Source: Hellea sp042093735
Lineage (GTDB): Bacteria; Pseudomonadota; Alphaproteobacteria; Caulobacterales; Maricaulaceae
Length of the DNA: 64,000 bases
Direction of reading: 5' to 3'
NCBI GenBank assembly: GCA_042093735.1
Contig: JBELEM010000008.1
Span: 1 to 64,000 of the forward strand
Shown here: piece after piece, positions 53,340-61,265 of the stretch
How the letters are laid out: each line of letters starts with the position of its first letter
Numbering within the stretch: position 1 is the stretch's first letter
Notes under the pieces: model-generated
Database searches by the model: none
Told to the model about the DNA's origin: nothing
The model's input: the letters and a program-made list of their open reading frames with translations, nothing else
Position numbers and translations under genes: made by a program

Positions 53340-54013
53340 TTAAGACTTTGTCTCTTCCTCTGCTGAAGCTTCCTCTGCTGGAGCTTCTTCTGCTGGAGCT
53401 TCCTCTGCTGGAGCTTNNNNNNNNNNNNNNNNNNNNNNNNNNNNNNNNNNNNNNNNNNNNNNNNNNNNNNNNNNNNNNNNNNNNNNNNNNNNNNNNNNNN
53501 NNNNNNNNNNNNNNNNTCTGCTGGAGCTTCTTCTGCTGGAGCTTCCTCTGCTGGAGCTTCTGCCTCAGCAGCCGCTGCGGCTTTTGCCTCCTCTTCTGCG
53601 GCCTTAGCTGCTTCCTCTGCTGCTTTGGCTGCCTCTTTGGCTGCCTCTTTTGCTTCTTCTTCAGCCTGTTTGCGTGCTTCTTCTTTTTCAGCTTTATCTT
53701 TTATAAGTTGCTCAGCCTTTGCGCCCGGCTTACCTTTGACTGGGTTATGGCCAACTTTCCATTCCCAGACTCCTGCTGCACCCAGGAAACGCGCAACACG
53801 TTCCGTTGGCCTGGCACCCTTGTTAAGCCATTCCTTACATTTTTCAATGTCAAGAACTACTCTGTCTTCTGAAGACTTTGGAAGCATCGGGTTATACTTA
53901 CCTACAATTTCTATAAATCTACCATCGCGGGGAGCGCGGGAGTCCGCAACTACCACACGGTAGTAAGGTCTTTTTTTAGCACCATGTCGTGCCAGTCGTA
54001 TTTTGAGAGCCAT
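53340..54013 (-). CDS. rpsP: 30S ribosomal protein S16 with long repeat tail; assembly gap inside
   Basis: S16 core in residues 1-85 (MALKIRLARHGAKKRPYYR, SRAPRDGRFIEIVGKYNP, WLNKGARPTERVARFLG), needed for 30S assembly. A Lys/Glu/Ala-rich tail follows and turns into PAEEA repeats encoded by a 15-bp unit. A run of 101 Ns (53416-53516) interrupts the repeat. After the gap the same repeat resumes in another phase and ends EEETKS-stop at 53340; the stop at 53216 seen by naive translation is an artefact of the arbitrary gap length. Alphaproteobacterial S16 often has an acidic/Ala tail. It starts 30 bp after ffh. Confidence 0.88.
53416..53516. other. Assembly gap (101 Ns) in a short tandem repeat
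   Basis: Undetermined bases lie between two stretches of the same 15-bp repeat (TCTGCTGGAGCTTCC/TCTGCTGGAGCTTCT variants, coding PAEEA on the minus strand). The flanking reading phases disagree, so the true length must differ from 101 (a multiple of three would restore the frame). Confidence 0.95.
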
Positions 54014-54043
54014 AATATTTTCCTTTTAAATGATGGTCAAAAC

Positions 54044-55609
54044 TTATTTTTTCTTATTCCCGAATGGTAGTCCGCCAATCCCTGGTAAACGCGGTTTTCC
54101 ACCTCCTAGTCCAGGCAAACCAGAGCCACTCCCGGGCATATTTCCTAGTTGCTTCTTAAGCTCTTCAAGCTGTAAATCATCAGCTGCAGGCAAACCTTTA
54201 TTACTGAGTGAATTTTTAGGAATACTGCCCGGCATCCCTCCCATTTGCTGCATCAATCCGGCCATGCCGCCCTTACCCATTTTTTTCATCATATCAGACA
54301 TCTGCCGATGCATTTTTAAAAGCTTATTAACCTCTTGTACGGACATACCAGAACCTGCTGCTATTCTACGTTTACGAGATGCCTTTAAAATAGAGGGCTT
54401 TTTTCTTTCTTTCTGCGTCATAGACAATATAATTGCCTGTTGTTGCTTTAAAAGGTGGTCATCAATACCTCCGGCAGCATCGATTTGCTTTTTTACTTTT
54501 CCCATCCCTGGCATCATCTTCATGAGTCCGCCCATACCGCCCATTTTTTGCATTTGGCCCAGTTGTTTGGCAAGGTCATTTAAATCAAATGTACCCTTTT
54601 CCATTTTCCGAGCCATTTTTTTGGCTTCATTTTCGTCAATTACCTGTGACGCCTTTTCGACAAGCGATACTATATCGCCCTGACCAAGAATTCTGTTTGC
54701 TAATCGTTGTGCATCGAAAGCTTCCAGACCATCAAGCTTTTCTCCCGTACCCAAAAACTTAATTGGTAATCCTGTTACAGCTCTCATAGATAGAGCTGCC
54801 CCCCCGCGCCCATCTCCGTCTATACGCGTGAGAATTAAACCCGTGAGAGGAAGTCTATCATGAAACCGCTTTGCTGTTTCTACTGCATCTTGACCAGTTA
54901 AAGAATCTGCCACCAATAATGTTTCAATTGGGTTAGTCTTTTTAGCTATGACAGAAACTTCGTCCATTAATTCGTCATTCACAGTAGTGCGACCAGCTGT
55001 ATCTAAAACTACAACGTCATAGCCACCTTTCTTACCCTGATCCATAGCCCGTTTGGCGATGGAAAGTGCTGATTGACCTTTAACTATAGGAAGAAATCCA
55101 GTGCCTGTTTGCTCAGCAAGCATGCTTAATTGCTCCATGGCTGCTGGACGGTTGGTATCCAAAGAAGCAAGAAGTACTTTTCTTTTACCCCGTTCTTTTA
55201 AGAATTTAGCAATTTTACCTGATGATGTAGTCTTACCTGACCCCTGCAACCCTACCATTAAAATTGCAACTGGGGATTTTCCTGCAAGGTTTAGCTGAGA
55301 GCTAACTGCGGCTGCATCAATATCTTTTTCATCATCAGAGAGTGTACCTCCCAAAGTTTCAACTAGTGCATCATAAACAATTTTTACTATTTGCTGACCA
55401 GGCGTAACAGACTTTATTACTCTTTCGCCAACTGCTTCTGCCTTAACCTTTTCGATAAAGCCCTTGACAACTGGAAGTGCTACATCAGCCTCAAGAAGAG
55501 CAATACGAATTTCACGCATCGCCGATGCCACGTCTTTTTCTGACAGAGCCCCACGTCCAGTAAGGCCGTCAAAAATACCGCTTAATTTGTCACCTAGGGC
55601 TTCAAACAC
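54044..55609 (-). CDS. ffh: Signal recognition particle protein Ffh
   Basis: GTPase of the SRP, targeting membrane proteins to FtsY. The 521 aa protein has the N domain, the G domain with GLQGSGKTTSSGKIAKF (near residue 110), DTAGRT and LTRIDGDGRGGAAL, and the Met-rich M domain (LGQMQKMGGMGGLMKMMPG, RRIAAGSGMSVQEV) that binds 4.5S RNA. A Gly/Pro-rich C-terminal extension (GSGSGLPGLGGGKP) ends in KKK. Start is GTG at 55609 with GGAG before it. It has its own promoter and a 128-nt leader, and heads the ffh-rpsP pair. Confidence 0.96.
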   Translation of the reverse strand: MFEALGDKLSGIFDGLTGRGALSEKDVASAMREIRIALLEADVALPVVKGFIEKVKAEAVGERVIKSVTPGQQIVKIVYDALVETLGGTLSDDEKDIDAAAVSSQLNLAGKSPVAILMVGLQGSGKTTSSGKIAKFLKERGKRKVLLASLDTNRPAAMEQLSMLAEQTGTGFLPIVKGQSALSIAKRAMDQGKKGGYDVVVLDTAGRTTVNDELMDEVSVIAKKTNPIETLLVADSLTGQDAVETAKRFHDRLPLTGLILTRIDGDGRGGAALSMRAVTGLPIKFLGTGEKLDGLEAFDAQRLANRILGQGDIVSLVEKASQVIDENEAKKMARKMEKGTFDLNDLAKQLGQMQKMGGMGGLMKMMPGMGKVKKQIDAAGGIDDHLLKQQQAIILSMTQKERKKPSILKASRKRRIAAGSGMSVQEVNKLLKMHRQMSDMMKKMGKGGMAGLMQQMGGMPGSIPKNSLSNKGLPAADDLQLEELKKQLGNMPGSGSGLPGLGGGKPRLPGIGGLPFGNKKK

Positions 55610-55737
55610 TCTTTACTCCATTTGCTCCACACAACTAGGTTCCCGGTGAATGGTAACATCAACCAGAATTCTCCGCCCACATCGTCTCAATAGAGGGTCG
55701 CATGGGTTCAGAGTGCAGTTAGAAGCTGCGTGAATTT
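55610..55737 (-). other. Long leader of ffh with pairing potential
   Basis: About 128 nt between the predicted start of transcription and the ffh GTG. Near its 5' end CCAGAAAATTC can pair with GAATTCTGG about 70 nt downstream (one small bulge), enclosing a CAGCTTC/CTGC region. The SRP RNA core (GGAAGNAGCC type) is absent, so this is not ffs. It may be a regulatory leader or simply untranslated RNA. Confidence 0.4.
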
Positions 55738-55743
55738 TCTGGG

Positions 55744-55772
55744 CGTATACGAGGGGACTTTTAAATAGTCAA
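55744..55772 (-). promoter_or_regulatory. Sigma-70 promoter of ffh-rpsP
   Basis: On the minus strand TTGACT (55767-55772) and TATACG (55744-55749) are separated by exactly 17 bp. It lies between the rplT terminator and ffh, so the ffh-rpsP pair is transcribed separately from rpmI-rplT. Confidence 0.65.
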
Positions 55773-55798
55773 GCTAAGTAGTTAACAAAACTGATAAA

Positions 55799-55829
55799 GA
55801 AAAAACGGCACCCAAGGAGAATGCCGTTA
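55799..55829 (-). terminator. Rho-independent terminator after rplT
   Basis: AACGGCA (55805-55811) pairs with TGCCGTT (55823-55829). On the minus strand a T-run follows (TTTTTTCTTT). It lies about 20 bp after the rplT stop. Confidence 0.85.
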
Positions 55830-55849
55830 AAAATTTTTGTTTAGAAAAG

Positions 55850-56227
55850 CTAGGCTTTTACTGTATGGGGCGCTGAAGCGTTCTTCCTTGCAGCATCGAC
55901 AAGCAATTTAAAAGCATCTGGTTCGTTACCAGCCATATCTGCTAATACTTTTCGGTCAAGCTCAATACCCGCCTTATTAAGGCCATCCATAAAACGACCA
56001 TATGTCATCCCATGCTCGCGCACAGCCGCATTTATTCTTTGTATCCAAAGTGCTCTGAACTGACGCTTTTTTAACTTACGGCCAATGTATGCATATTGAC
56101 CTGCTTTCTCGACAGCTTGATTAGCAATACGAAAAGTATTCTTACGACGACCTCTAAATCCCTTGGCTGCATCAATAATTTTTTTATGGCGGGCGTGCTT
56201 CGTAACACCGCGTTTTACACGTGACAT
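55850..56227 (-). CDS. rplT: 50S ribosomal protein L20
   Basis: L20, an early 50S assembly protein and usual translational repressor of its own operon. The 125 aa protein starts MSRVKRGVTKHARHKKIIDAAKG and shows FRGRRKNTFRIANQAVEKA, then ALWIQRINAAVREHGMTYGRF and DRKVLADMA. The tail (ARKNASAPHTVKA) is slightly extended. It begins nine bases after rpmI. pheST, which often follows, is not here. Confidence 0.96.
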   Translation of the reverse strand: MSRVKRGVTKHARHKKIIDAAKGFRGRRKNTFRIANQAVEKAGQYAYIGRKLKKRQFRALWIQRINAAVREHGMTYGRFMDGLNKAGIELDRKVLADMAGNEPDAFKLLVDAARKNASAPHTVKA

Positions 56228-56236
56228 AACTCGCTC

Positions 56237-56449
56237 CTATTTCTTCTTAAAGCCGTTAGGCAGGAATTTTTTACGAATAACTCGAGCGTCACTTTCTGAT
56301 AGAATAGTTGTTCCGCGCAGTTTACGAATTTGATCATTGGTACGCTTAATCATACCATGACGCTTACCAGCCTGGGCGGCTTTTACTTTGCCGCTTGCTG
56401 TAAGTTTAAAGCGCTTTTTTGCGCCTGACTTAGTCTTCATTTTTGGCAT
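56237..56449 (-). CDS. rpmI: 50S ribosomal protein L35
   Basis: L35, 70 aa, with the typical MPKMKTKSGAKKRFKLTASG start, the AGKRHGMIKRTNDQIRKLRG centre and a C-terminal RKKFLPNGFKKK. AGGAG lies before the ATG. Upstream (56450-56599, minus strand) is a leader with small stems (AGGCATGCCT palindrome at 56512-56521; CTCTC/GAGAG near 56533-56547) that could carry L20 autoregulation, although I do not recognise a known L20 leader. infC is not adjacent. Confidence 0.95.
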   Translation of the reverse strand: MPKMKTKSGAKKRFKLTASGKVKAAQAGKRHGMIKRTNDQIRKLRGTTILSESDARVIRKKFLPNGFKKK

Positions 56450-56689
56450 TTCGGTCTCCTAATATATGCTGCTAATCCTGACTAAGGTTAACAACGGCCT
56501 TTTGAGCAAATAGGCATGCCTTTAGCCTAGATTGCTGCTTTCTCTCTTATGAGAGTCGTGGGCGTTTAGACAAACTGAATAAAGAAAGCAAGTCTCTGTA
56601 TGATAAAATCATTAAATTGTTCAAAAATAAATGATGATAATATAGTATTGCCTCTTGCATTAGACAGTAGCGGCTTTAAATCCCCCGTA

Positions 56690-58273
56690 ATGTTAACAAT
56701 TGCAAACTTAGATTATCGTATTCAAGGACGAGCCTTATTTAGTAATGCCTCTGCACAAATTGCTGCTGGCTGGAAGGTCGGCTTAATAGGCCGGAATGGA
56801 ACAGGTAAGTCAACGTTATTAAGATTAATACGTGAAGAGGTATCTGAACCAAGCGGGGACGACTCTATAAGAATTAATAAAGGAGCAAAACTAGGTTGGG
56901 TTGCTCAAGAAGTAGCCGCTACAGATGAAACCATTATTGACGTAGTGCTAGCAGCAGACACTGAGCGGCACTCTTTAATGCTACAAGCTGAAACTGAAGT
57001 AGATCCAGATCGACTTGGCGACATACACACTAGGTTGATCGATATTGATGCTTGGAATGCAGATACTCGTGCAGCCAAAGTACTTAATGGCCTTGGGTTT
57101 TCTAATAATGATTTTCACAGAGCAACAAAAGAATTTTCAGGTGGTTGGAGAATGCGCGCAGCAATAGCAGGCGTCTTAGTCGCTGAACCTGATGTTCTAC
57201 TGTTAGATGAACCTACTAACTATCTCGATCTAGAGGGGGCTGTTTGGCTAGAAGGCTATTTAAAGAAATACCCTCACACAGTGATAATGGTATCGCATGA
57301 TAGACAAATGTTAAATCGATGTGTCACACACACTCTCGCACTTGAACACCAAAAACTTACCGTCACATCTGGCGGGTATGATGATTGGATGAAAATGCAA
57401 GCCATTAAAAATGCTCAGCTAGAGTCGCAAAAGGCTAAACAAGATGCGGATAGAGCACACTTACAAGCATTTGTTGATAGATTTAAAGCGAAAGCCTCAA
57501 AAGCACGACAAGCACAATCTAGAGTAAAGATGCTAGAAAAAATGCAAGAAATAACTATTCCGCTTGCAGAAAGAACGACTCCCTTTCGTTTTGATGGCCC
57601 AAAAGAAAAATTAGCCCCACCCATGCTTGAGCTAGAAAATGCAGAGCTAGGTTATGGTGAAAATGCAACAATTCTAAAAGGTGTAAATCTACGTCTAGAC
57701 CCTGATGATCGCATCGCGATTATAGGCGCAAATGGTCAAGGAAAAACAACTTTAGTAAAATCTATAGCACAAAGACTGCCTTTGATGACTGGAACTCGAA
57801 AAGCTCCTAAAGCCATTAGAATTGGTTATTTTTCACAGGACCAGCTCGATGAACTTTCCGAAGGTGATAGTGTGCTAAATCACGTTATGAGAGCGTTACC
57901 CAAAGACACTCCAGAGTCAAAAGTAAGAGCAGTGGCGGCATCGATGGGTTTTGCTTATGAAAAGGTAGGAACTAATGTTGAAAAACTATCTGGAGGTGAA
58001 AAAGTACGGCTACTCTTAGGTCTTATGTCAATTGAAAAGCCACATGTTCTTATATTAGACGAACCAACCTCACATCTGGATATAGATAGCCGCGAGGCCT
58101 TGATATATGCCCTTAATGATTTCCCTGGAGCCGTGCTACTTATAACGCATGATGTTTATCTGGCAGAGGCAACGGCTGATAGGTTATGGCTAGTAAATAA
58201 TGGTAGGGCGAAACGCTATGACGGTGACCTTAAAGATTACAGAAAGCTCGTAATGGCCGCTGATAGAGGGTAA
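56690..58273 (+). CDS. ABC-F family ATPase (Uup/EttA-type)
   Basis: Cytoplasmic ABC-F protein with two ATP-binding domains and no membrane part, 527 aa from the chosen start. Site 1: GRNGTGKST, FSGGWRMRAAIAG, LLLDEPTNYLD; site 2: GANGQGKTTL, LSGGEKVRLLLG, LILDEPTSHLD. The linker between them (about residues 230-300, KAKASKARQAQSR) is the P-site tRNA interaction motif. ABC-F proteins act on ribosomes. The ORF could begin at ATG 56600, but family proteins start with MLTIANLDYRI, i.e. ATG 56690. Divergent from rpmI. Confidence 0.92.
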   Translation: MLTIANLDYRIQGRALFSNASAQIAAGWKVGLIGRNGTGKSTLLRLIREEVSEPSGDDSIRINKGAKLGWVAQEVAATDETIIDVVLAADTERHSLMLQAETEVDPDRLGDIHTRLIDIDAWNADTRAAKVLNGLGFSNNDFHRATKEFSGGWRMRAAIAGVLVAEPDVLLLDEPTNYLDLEGAVWLEGYLKKYPHTVIMVSHDRQMLNRCVTHTLALEHQKLTVTSGGYDDWMKMQAIKNAQLESQKAKQDADRAHLQAFVDRFKAKASKARQAQSRVKMLEKMQEITIPLAERTTPFRFDGPKEKLAPPMLELENAELGYGENATILKGVNLRLDPDDRIAIIGANGQGKTTLVKSIAQRLPLMTGTRKAPKAIRIGYFSQDQLDELSEGDSVLNHVMRALPKDTPESKVRAVAASMGFAYEKVGTNVEKLSGGEKVRLLLGLMSIEKPHVLILDEPTSHLDIDSREALIYALNDFPGAVLLITHDVYLAEATADRLWLVNNGRAKRYDGDLKDYRKLVMAADRG

Positions 58274-58406
58274 AATTCATTTAATATAAAACTTGATATT
58301 ATTAAACTTCATATTTCTTAAGACCTATACTTGTTTTCTGCGGTCATCTATCGCATATGCAGTCTGAAAACTTAAGTTTAATGCAAGTGCAAATTAGGAG
58401 CCGCCC

Positions 58407-59156
58407 ATGAAGGTTATCGTACCAGTCAAAAGAGTCCTTGACTACAATGTGAAAGCACGGGTTAAATCAGACCAGTCTGGTGTAGATTTAGCTAATGTTA
58501 AAATGTCAATGAATCCGTTTGATGAGATTTCTATTGAGCAAGCAGTTAAATTAAAAGAGTCTGGCGTAGCCACTGAAACCGTTGTCGTTTCAATTGGACC
58601 AGCAAAAGCTCAAGAAACTATTCGCACAGGCCTAGCAATGGGCATTGACCGAGGCATCCATGTACAAACTGATGAGGATTTAGAGCCGTTAGCCATTGCT
58701 AAAATATTACAAAGTATATGCAAAGACGAAAGTCCAGATTTAGTCATACTAGGCAAGCAAGCTATCGATAATGACTATGGCGCGACAGGCGGAATGTTAG
58801 CGGCTCTTATGGATTGGCCTATTGCCTCTGCTGCAAACTCTATGGAGCAATCAGGGTCTGAATTCACAGTTGTTAAAGAAGTAGACGGGGGATTACAAAC
58901 AGTTAAACTTCAAACTCCCGCTGTTATCACAACCGACCTGAGGTTAAATGAGCCGCGCTACGCATCCTTGCCAAACATCATGAAAGCCAAAAAGAAGCCC
59001 ATTGACGCAAAAACCCCCAGTGATCTTGGTGTAGATACAGCGCCTCGGCTAAAAACAATAAAAGTCACAGAGCCTGAGGCCAGAAAGTCAGGTATCAAAG
59101 TCGAGGATATAGCCCAACTGGTTGACAAGTTAAAAAATGAAGCAGGAGTTATCTAA
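58407..59156 (+). CDS. etfB: Electron transfer flavoprotein beta subunit
   Basis: EtfB, the AMP-binding partner of the ETF that moves electrons from acyl-CoA and other dehydrogenases to ETF:quinone oxidoreductase. The 249 aa protein has VPVKRVLDYNVKARV, MNPFDEISIEQAVKLKE, ILGKQAIDNDYGATGGMLA and the C-terminal LRLNEPRYASLPNIMKAKKKP with the recognition loop. Strong AGGAG precedes the ATG. etfA begins at its last base (TAATG). Confidence 0.96.
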   Translation: MKVIVPVKRVLDYNVKARVKSDQSGVDLANVKMSMNPFDEISIEQAVKLKESGVATETVVVSIGPAKAQETIRTGLAMGIDRGIHVQTDEDLEPLAIAKILQSICKDESPDLVILGKQAIDNDYGATGGMLAALMDWPIASAANSMEQSGSEFTVVKEVDGGLQTVKLQTPAVITTDLRLNEPRYASLPNIMKAKKKPIDAKTPSDLGVDTAPRLKTIKVTEPEARKSGIKVEDIAQLVDKLKNEAGVI

Positions 59157-60097
59157 TGGCCATTCTTGTAGTTGCAGAACATAATAATACAGAACTTAAA
59201 GATGCTACACATAAAACTGTGACGGCAGCATTAGCAATGGGGGATACAGTCGATATACTTGTGGCCGGAAAAGAAGCAGACAACGTAGTAACATCAGCTT
59301 CGAAAATATCAGGTGTCAGAAAAGTGATATCTTGTGACCACGAAACTTTAACCCGGCAATTAGCAGAGAGCATGGAAAATATTATTATCCCTCTTATGAG
59401 TGATTATGATGCTATTCTAGCCGCAGACACCACAACTCACAAAAATTACATGCCGCGCATAGCAGCAAAGCTTGATGTCCAGCAGGTATCATCTATTACT
59501 GGGGTGATTTCACACGATACCTTTATCAGACCCATATATGCAGGCAATGCAATGGCGACTGTTCAATCAAGCGATACTAAGAAAGTGGTAACTGTACGGA
59601 CAACAGCATTTTCTTCAGCTGAAGAGGCAGGAAGTGCATCAATAGAAAAATTAGATGGTCCGCAAGAGGCTTTTAAATCCGAATATTTAGGCGAAGAGCT
59701 TTCCAAGTCAGATAGGCCTGAACTTACAGCAGCTAAGATTGTTATCTCTGGAGGACGAGGCATGGGATCTGGAGAAAATTTCAAACTATTAGAAGGCATA
59801 GCAGACAAATTAGGAGCCGCTATGGGAGCCTCACGTGCCGCTGTTGATGCAGGGTTTGTACCTAACGATTGGCAAGTTGGCCAAACTGGTAAAGCAGTCG
59901 CACCCGATCTTTATATAGCAGTTGGAATATCTGGCGCCATTCAACATCTTGCGGGTATGAAAGACTCTAAAGTTATTGCAGCGGTAAATAAGGACGAAGA
60001 CGCTCCCATTTTTCAAGTTGCTGACTACGGCCTAGTAGCAGACCTTTTCAAAGCGCTCCCTGAGCTTGAGGAAGAATTAGACAAGGCTGGTTATTAA
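59156..60097 (+). CDS. etfA: Electron transfer flavoprotein alpha subunit
   Basis: EtfA, the FAD-binding subunit, 313 aa. The C-terminal FAD domain is well preserved: SGGRGMGSGENFKLLEG, GASRAAVDAGFVPNDWQVGQT, YIAVGISGAIQHLAGM and VNKDEDAPIFQVADYGLV. It overlaps etfB by one base. A strong terminator follows, closing the etfBA unit. ETF:quinone oxidoreductase is not in the window. Confidence 0.96.
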   Translation: MAILVVAEHNNTELKDATHKTVTAALAMGDTVDILVAGKEADNVVTSASKISGVRKVISCDHETLTRQLAESMENIIIPLMSDYDAILAADTTTHKNYMPRIAAKLDVQQVSSITGVISHDTFIRPIYAGNAMATVQSSDTKKVVTVRTTAFSSAEEAGSASIEKLDGPQEAFKSEYLGEELSKSDRPELTAAKIVISGGRGMGSGENFKLLEGIADKLGAAMGASRAAVDAGFVPNDWQVGQTGKAVAPDLYIAVGISGAIQHLAGMKDSKVIAAVNKDEDAPIFQVADYGLVADLFKALPELEEELDKAGY

Positions 60098-60125
60098 AAA
60101 CCATATTTAGTATTTCAATATCCTG

Positions 60126-60160
60126 AAGCCCTTATGAAAAAATTCATAAGGGCTTTTTTT
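60126..60160 (+). terminator. Rho-independent terminator after etfA
   Basis: AAGCCCTTATG (60126-60136) pairs with CATAAGGGCTT (60144-60154), 11 bp, followed by seven Ts. It separates etfA from the convergent uppP. Confidence 0.93.
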
Positions 60161-60968
60161 ATATGAAGTACCAGATTAGTAATAAGCAGCCTAAAATTAC
60201 ACGATAAATCATAAAAGGCAAAAACCCTATCTTAGTAACAACTTTCATAAACAGCGCTATGCAGCTATAAGCAGCCAAAAAAGATAAGGCAGCTAATAAA
60301 AGTCCATCAAGTAAGTTTTCACTCATTGCGCTTGTATCATTTAAAAGAGTCAGAAAAGAAAAAATACCCCCAGCTCCAATAACCGGTAGGCTCATTAGCA
60401 TAGAAAAACGAGCGCACTCTACACGACTCATCTTCATAAAACGTCCTGCTGTCATTGTTATTCCCGAGCGAGAAGTACCTGGTATCAAAGCAAGGGTCTG
60501 TGATAGCCCCAATAAAAAGGCATTTTTCCAAGTTAAGTCTTCTGTGGTTTTAGTTTCTTCGCATTGCATATCAGCAAGCCAAAGAAGTATACCAAAAATA
60601 ATAGTAGCAAATGCTATGATAGGAACTGTCCGTAAAATAACATCAAAACCATATTTATTTAATTGGTACCCAAGAAACAAAACAGGCGGAGATGAAATTA
60701 TCAGATTCAAAGCTAACGCTGAACTTTTATTTAGTTTTAGTCTGCATAAATCCCGTGTTCCAAGAATAGCTATTTTTAGGTCCTTATGAAAATAAATCAT
60801 TACAGCAAATAAAGTTCCAAAATGAGCCATTAAATCAAATATAGGGCCCTGATCCTTTTCCCAACCTAATAATTCTGGAGCTACGACTAAATGCGCTGAG
60901 CTAGAAACCGGGAGAAACTCAGTTAGGCCCTGAATTAAGGCTAAAATAATAATTTGCAATAATGACAT
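60159..60968 (-). CDS. uppP: Undecaprenyl-diphosphatase UppP (BacA)
   Basis: Membrane phosphatase that recycles undecaprenyl diphosphate for cell-wall synthesis; extra copies give bacitracin resistance. The 269 aa protein has the two signature motifs QGLTEFLPVSSSAH (near residue 15) and PGTSRSGITMTAGR (near residue 165) and eight expected helices. ATG at 60968 is used; a TTG three codons earlier is possible. Its end reaches the etfA terminator. Upstream is a 297-bp gap shared with gltD. Confidence 0.95.
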   Translation of the reverse strand: MSLLQIIILALIQGLTEFLPVSSSAHLVVAPELLGWEKDQGPIFDLMAHFGTLFAVMIYFHKDLKIAILGTRDLCRLKLNKSSALALNLIISSPPVLFLGYQLNKYGFDVILRTVPIIAFATIIFGILLWLADMQCEETKTTEDLTWKNAFLLGLSQTLALIPGTSRSGITMTAGRFMKMSRVECARFSMLMSLPVIGAGGIFSFLTLLNDTSAMSENLLDGLLLAALSFLAAYSCIALFMKVVTKIGFLPFMIYRVILGCLLLIWYFI

Positions 60969-61026
60969 AATTAACAACTAAACCTGTAAGGTTACTGTTT
61001 TATTTATTTTTTAAAGAATTGAACAG

Positions 61027-61059
61027 AAATATATTTAAAAGTCACTTTAAAATATATTT
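61027..61059. repeat. Near-perfect inverted repeat between uppP and gltD
   Basis: ATATATTTAAAAGT (61029-61042) and ACTTTAAAATATAT (61044-61057) form a dyad centred on one C, with one mismatch and two further pairs outside. It sits in the divergent promoter region of uppP and gltD. The rest of the gap holds a TTGACA (61165-61170) with a short GACA/TGTC dyad but no -10 at the right distance. Confidence 0.5.
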
Positions 61060-61265
61060 TTAAAGTTTTTCAGAAAAATAAAAACTACATGTATTTATCT
61101 GTATATAAAAAACTGTTTATTAACAATAAGTTATAATATAATAATTTTATTTTTTTGTCCTTTTTTGACAAATTGTCGCATAATAGACTTTTGACTCACG
61201 AAAATGTGCCGCCGCGTATATAGTATTATCTCCGGAAGTCCTTAATGAAATACATGGAATAAAGT

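Noticed and set aside
53348..53872. Leu/Cys-rich open frame opposite rpsP
   Set aside because: It is the antisense of the S16 repeat and spans the N gap; composition is a by-product of the GCT/GAA repeat.
54030..54683. 217-codon Pro/Ile-rich frame opposite ffh
   Set aside because: Antisense shadow of the Met/Gly-rich M domain of Ffh, without start signals or homology.
55610..55737. SRP RNA (ffs) next to ffh
   Set aside because: The conserved SRP RNA tetraloop/asymmetric loop sequence is absent on both strands.
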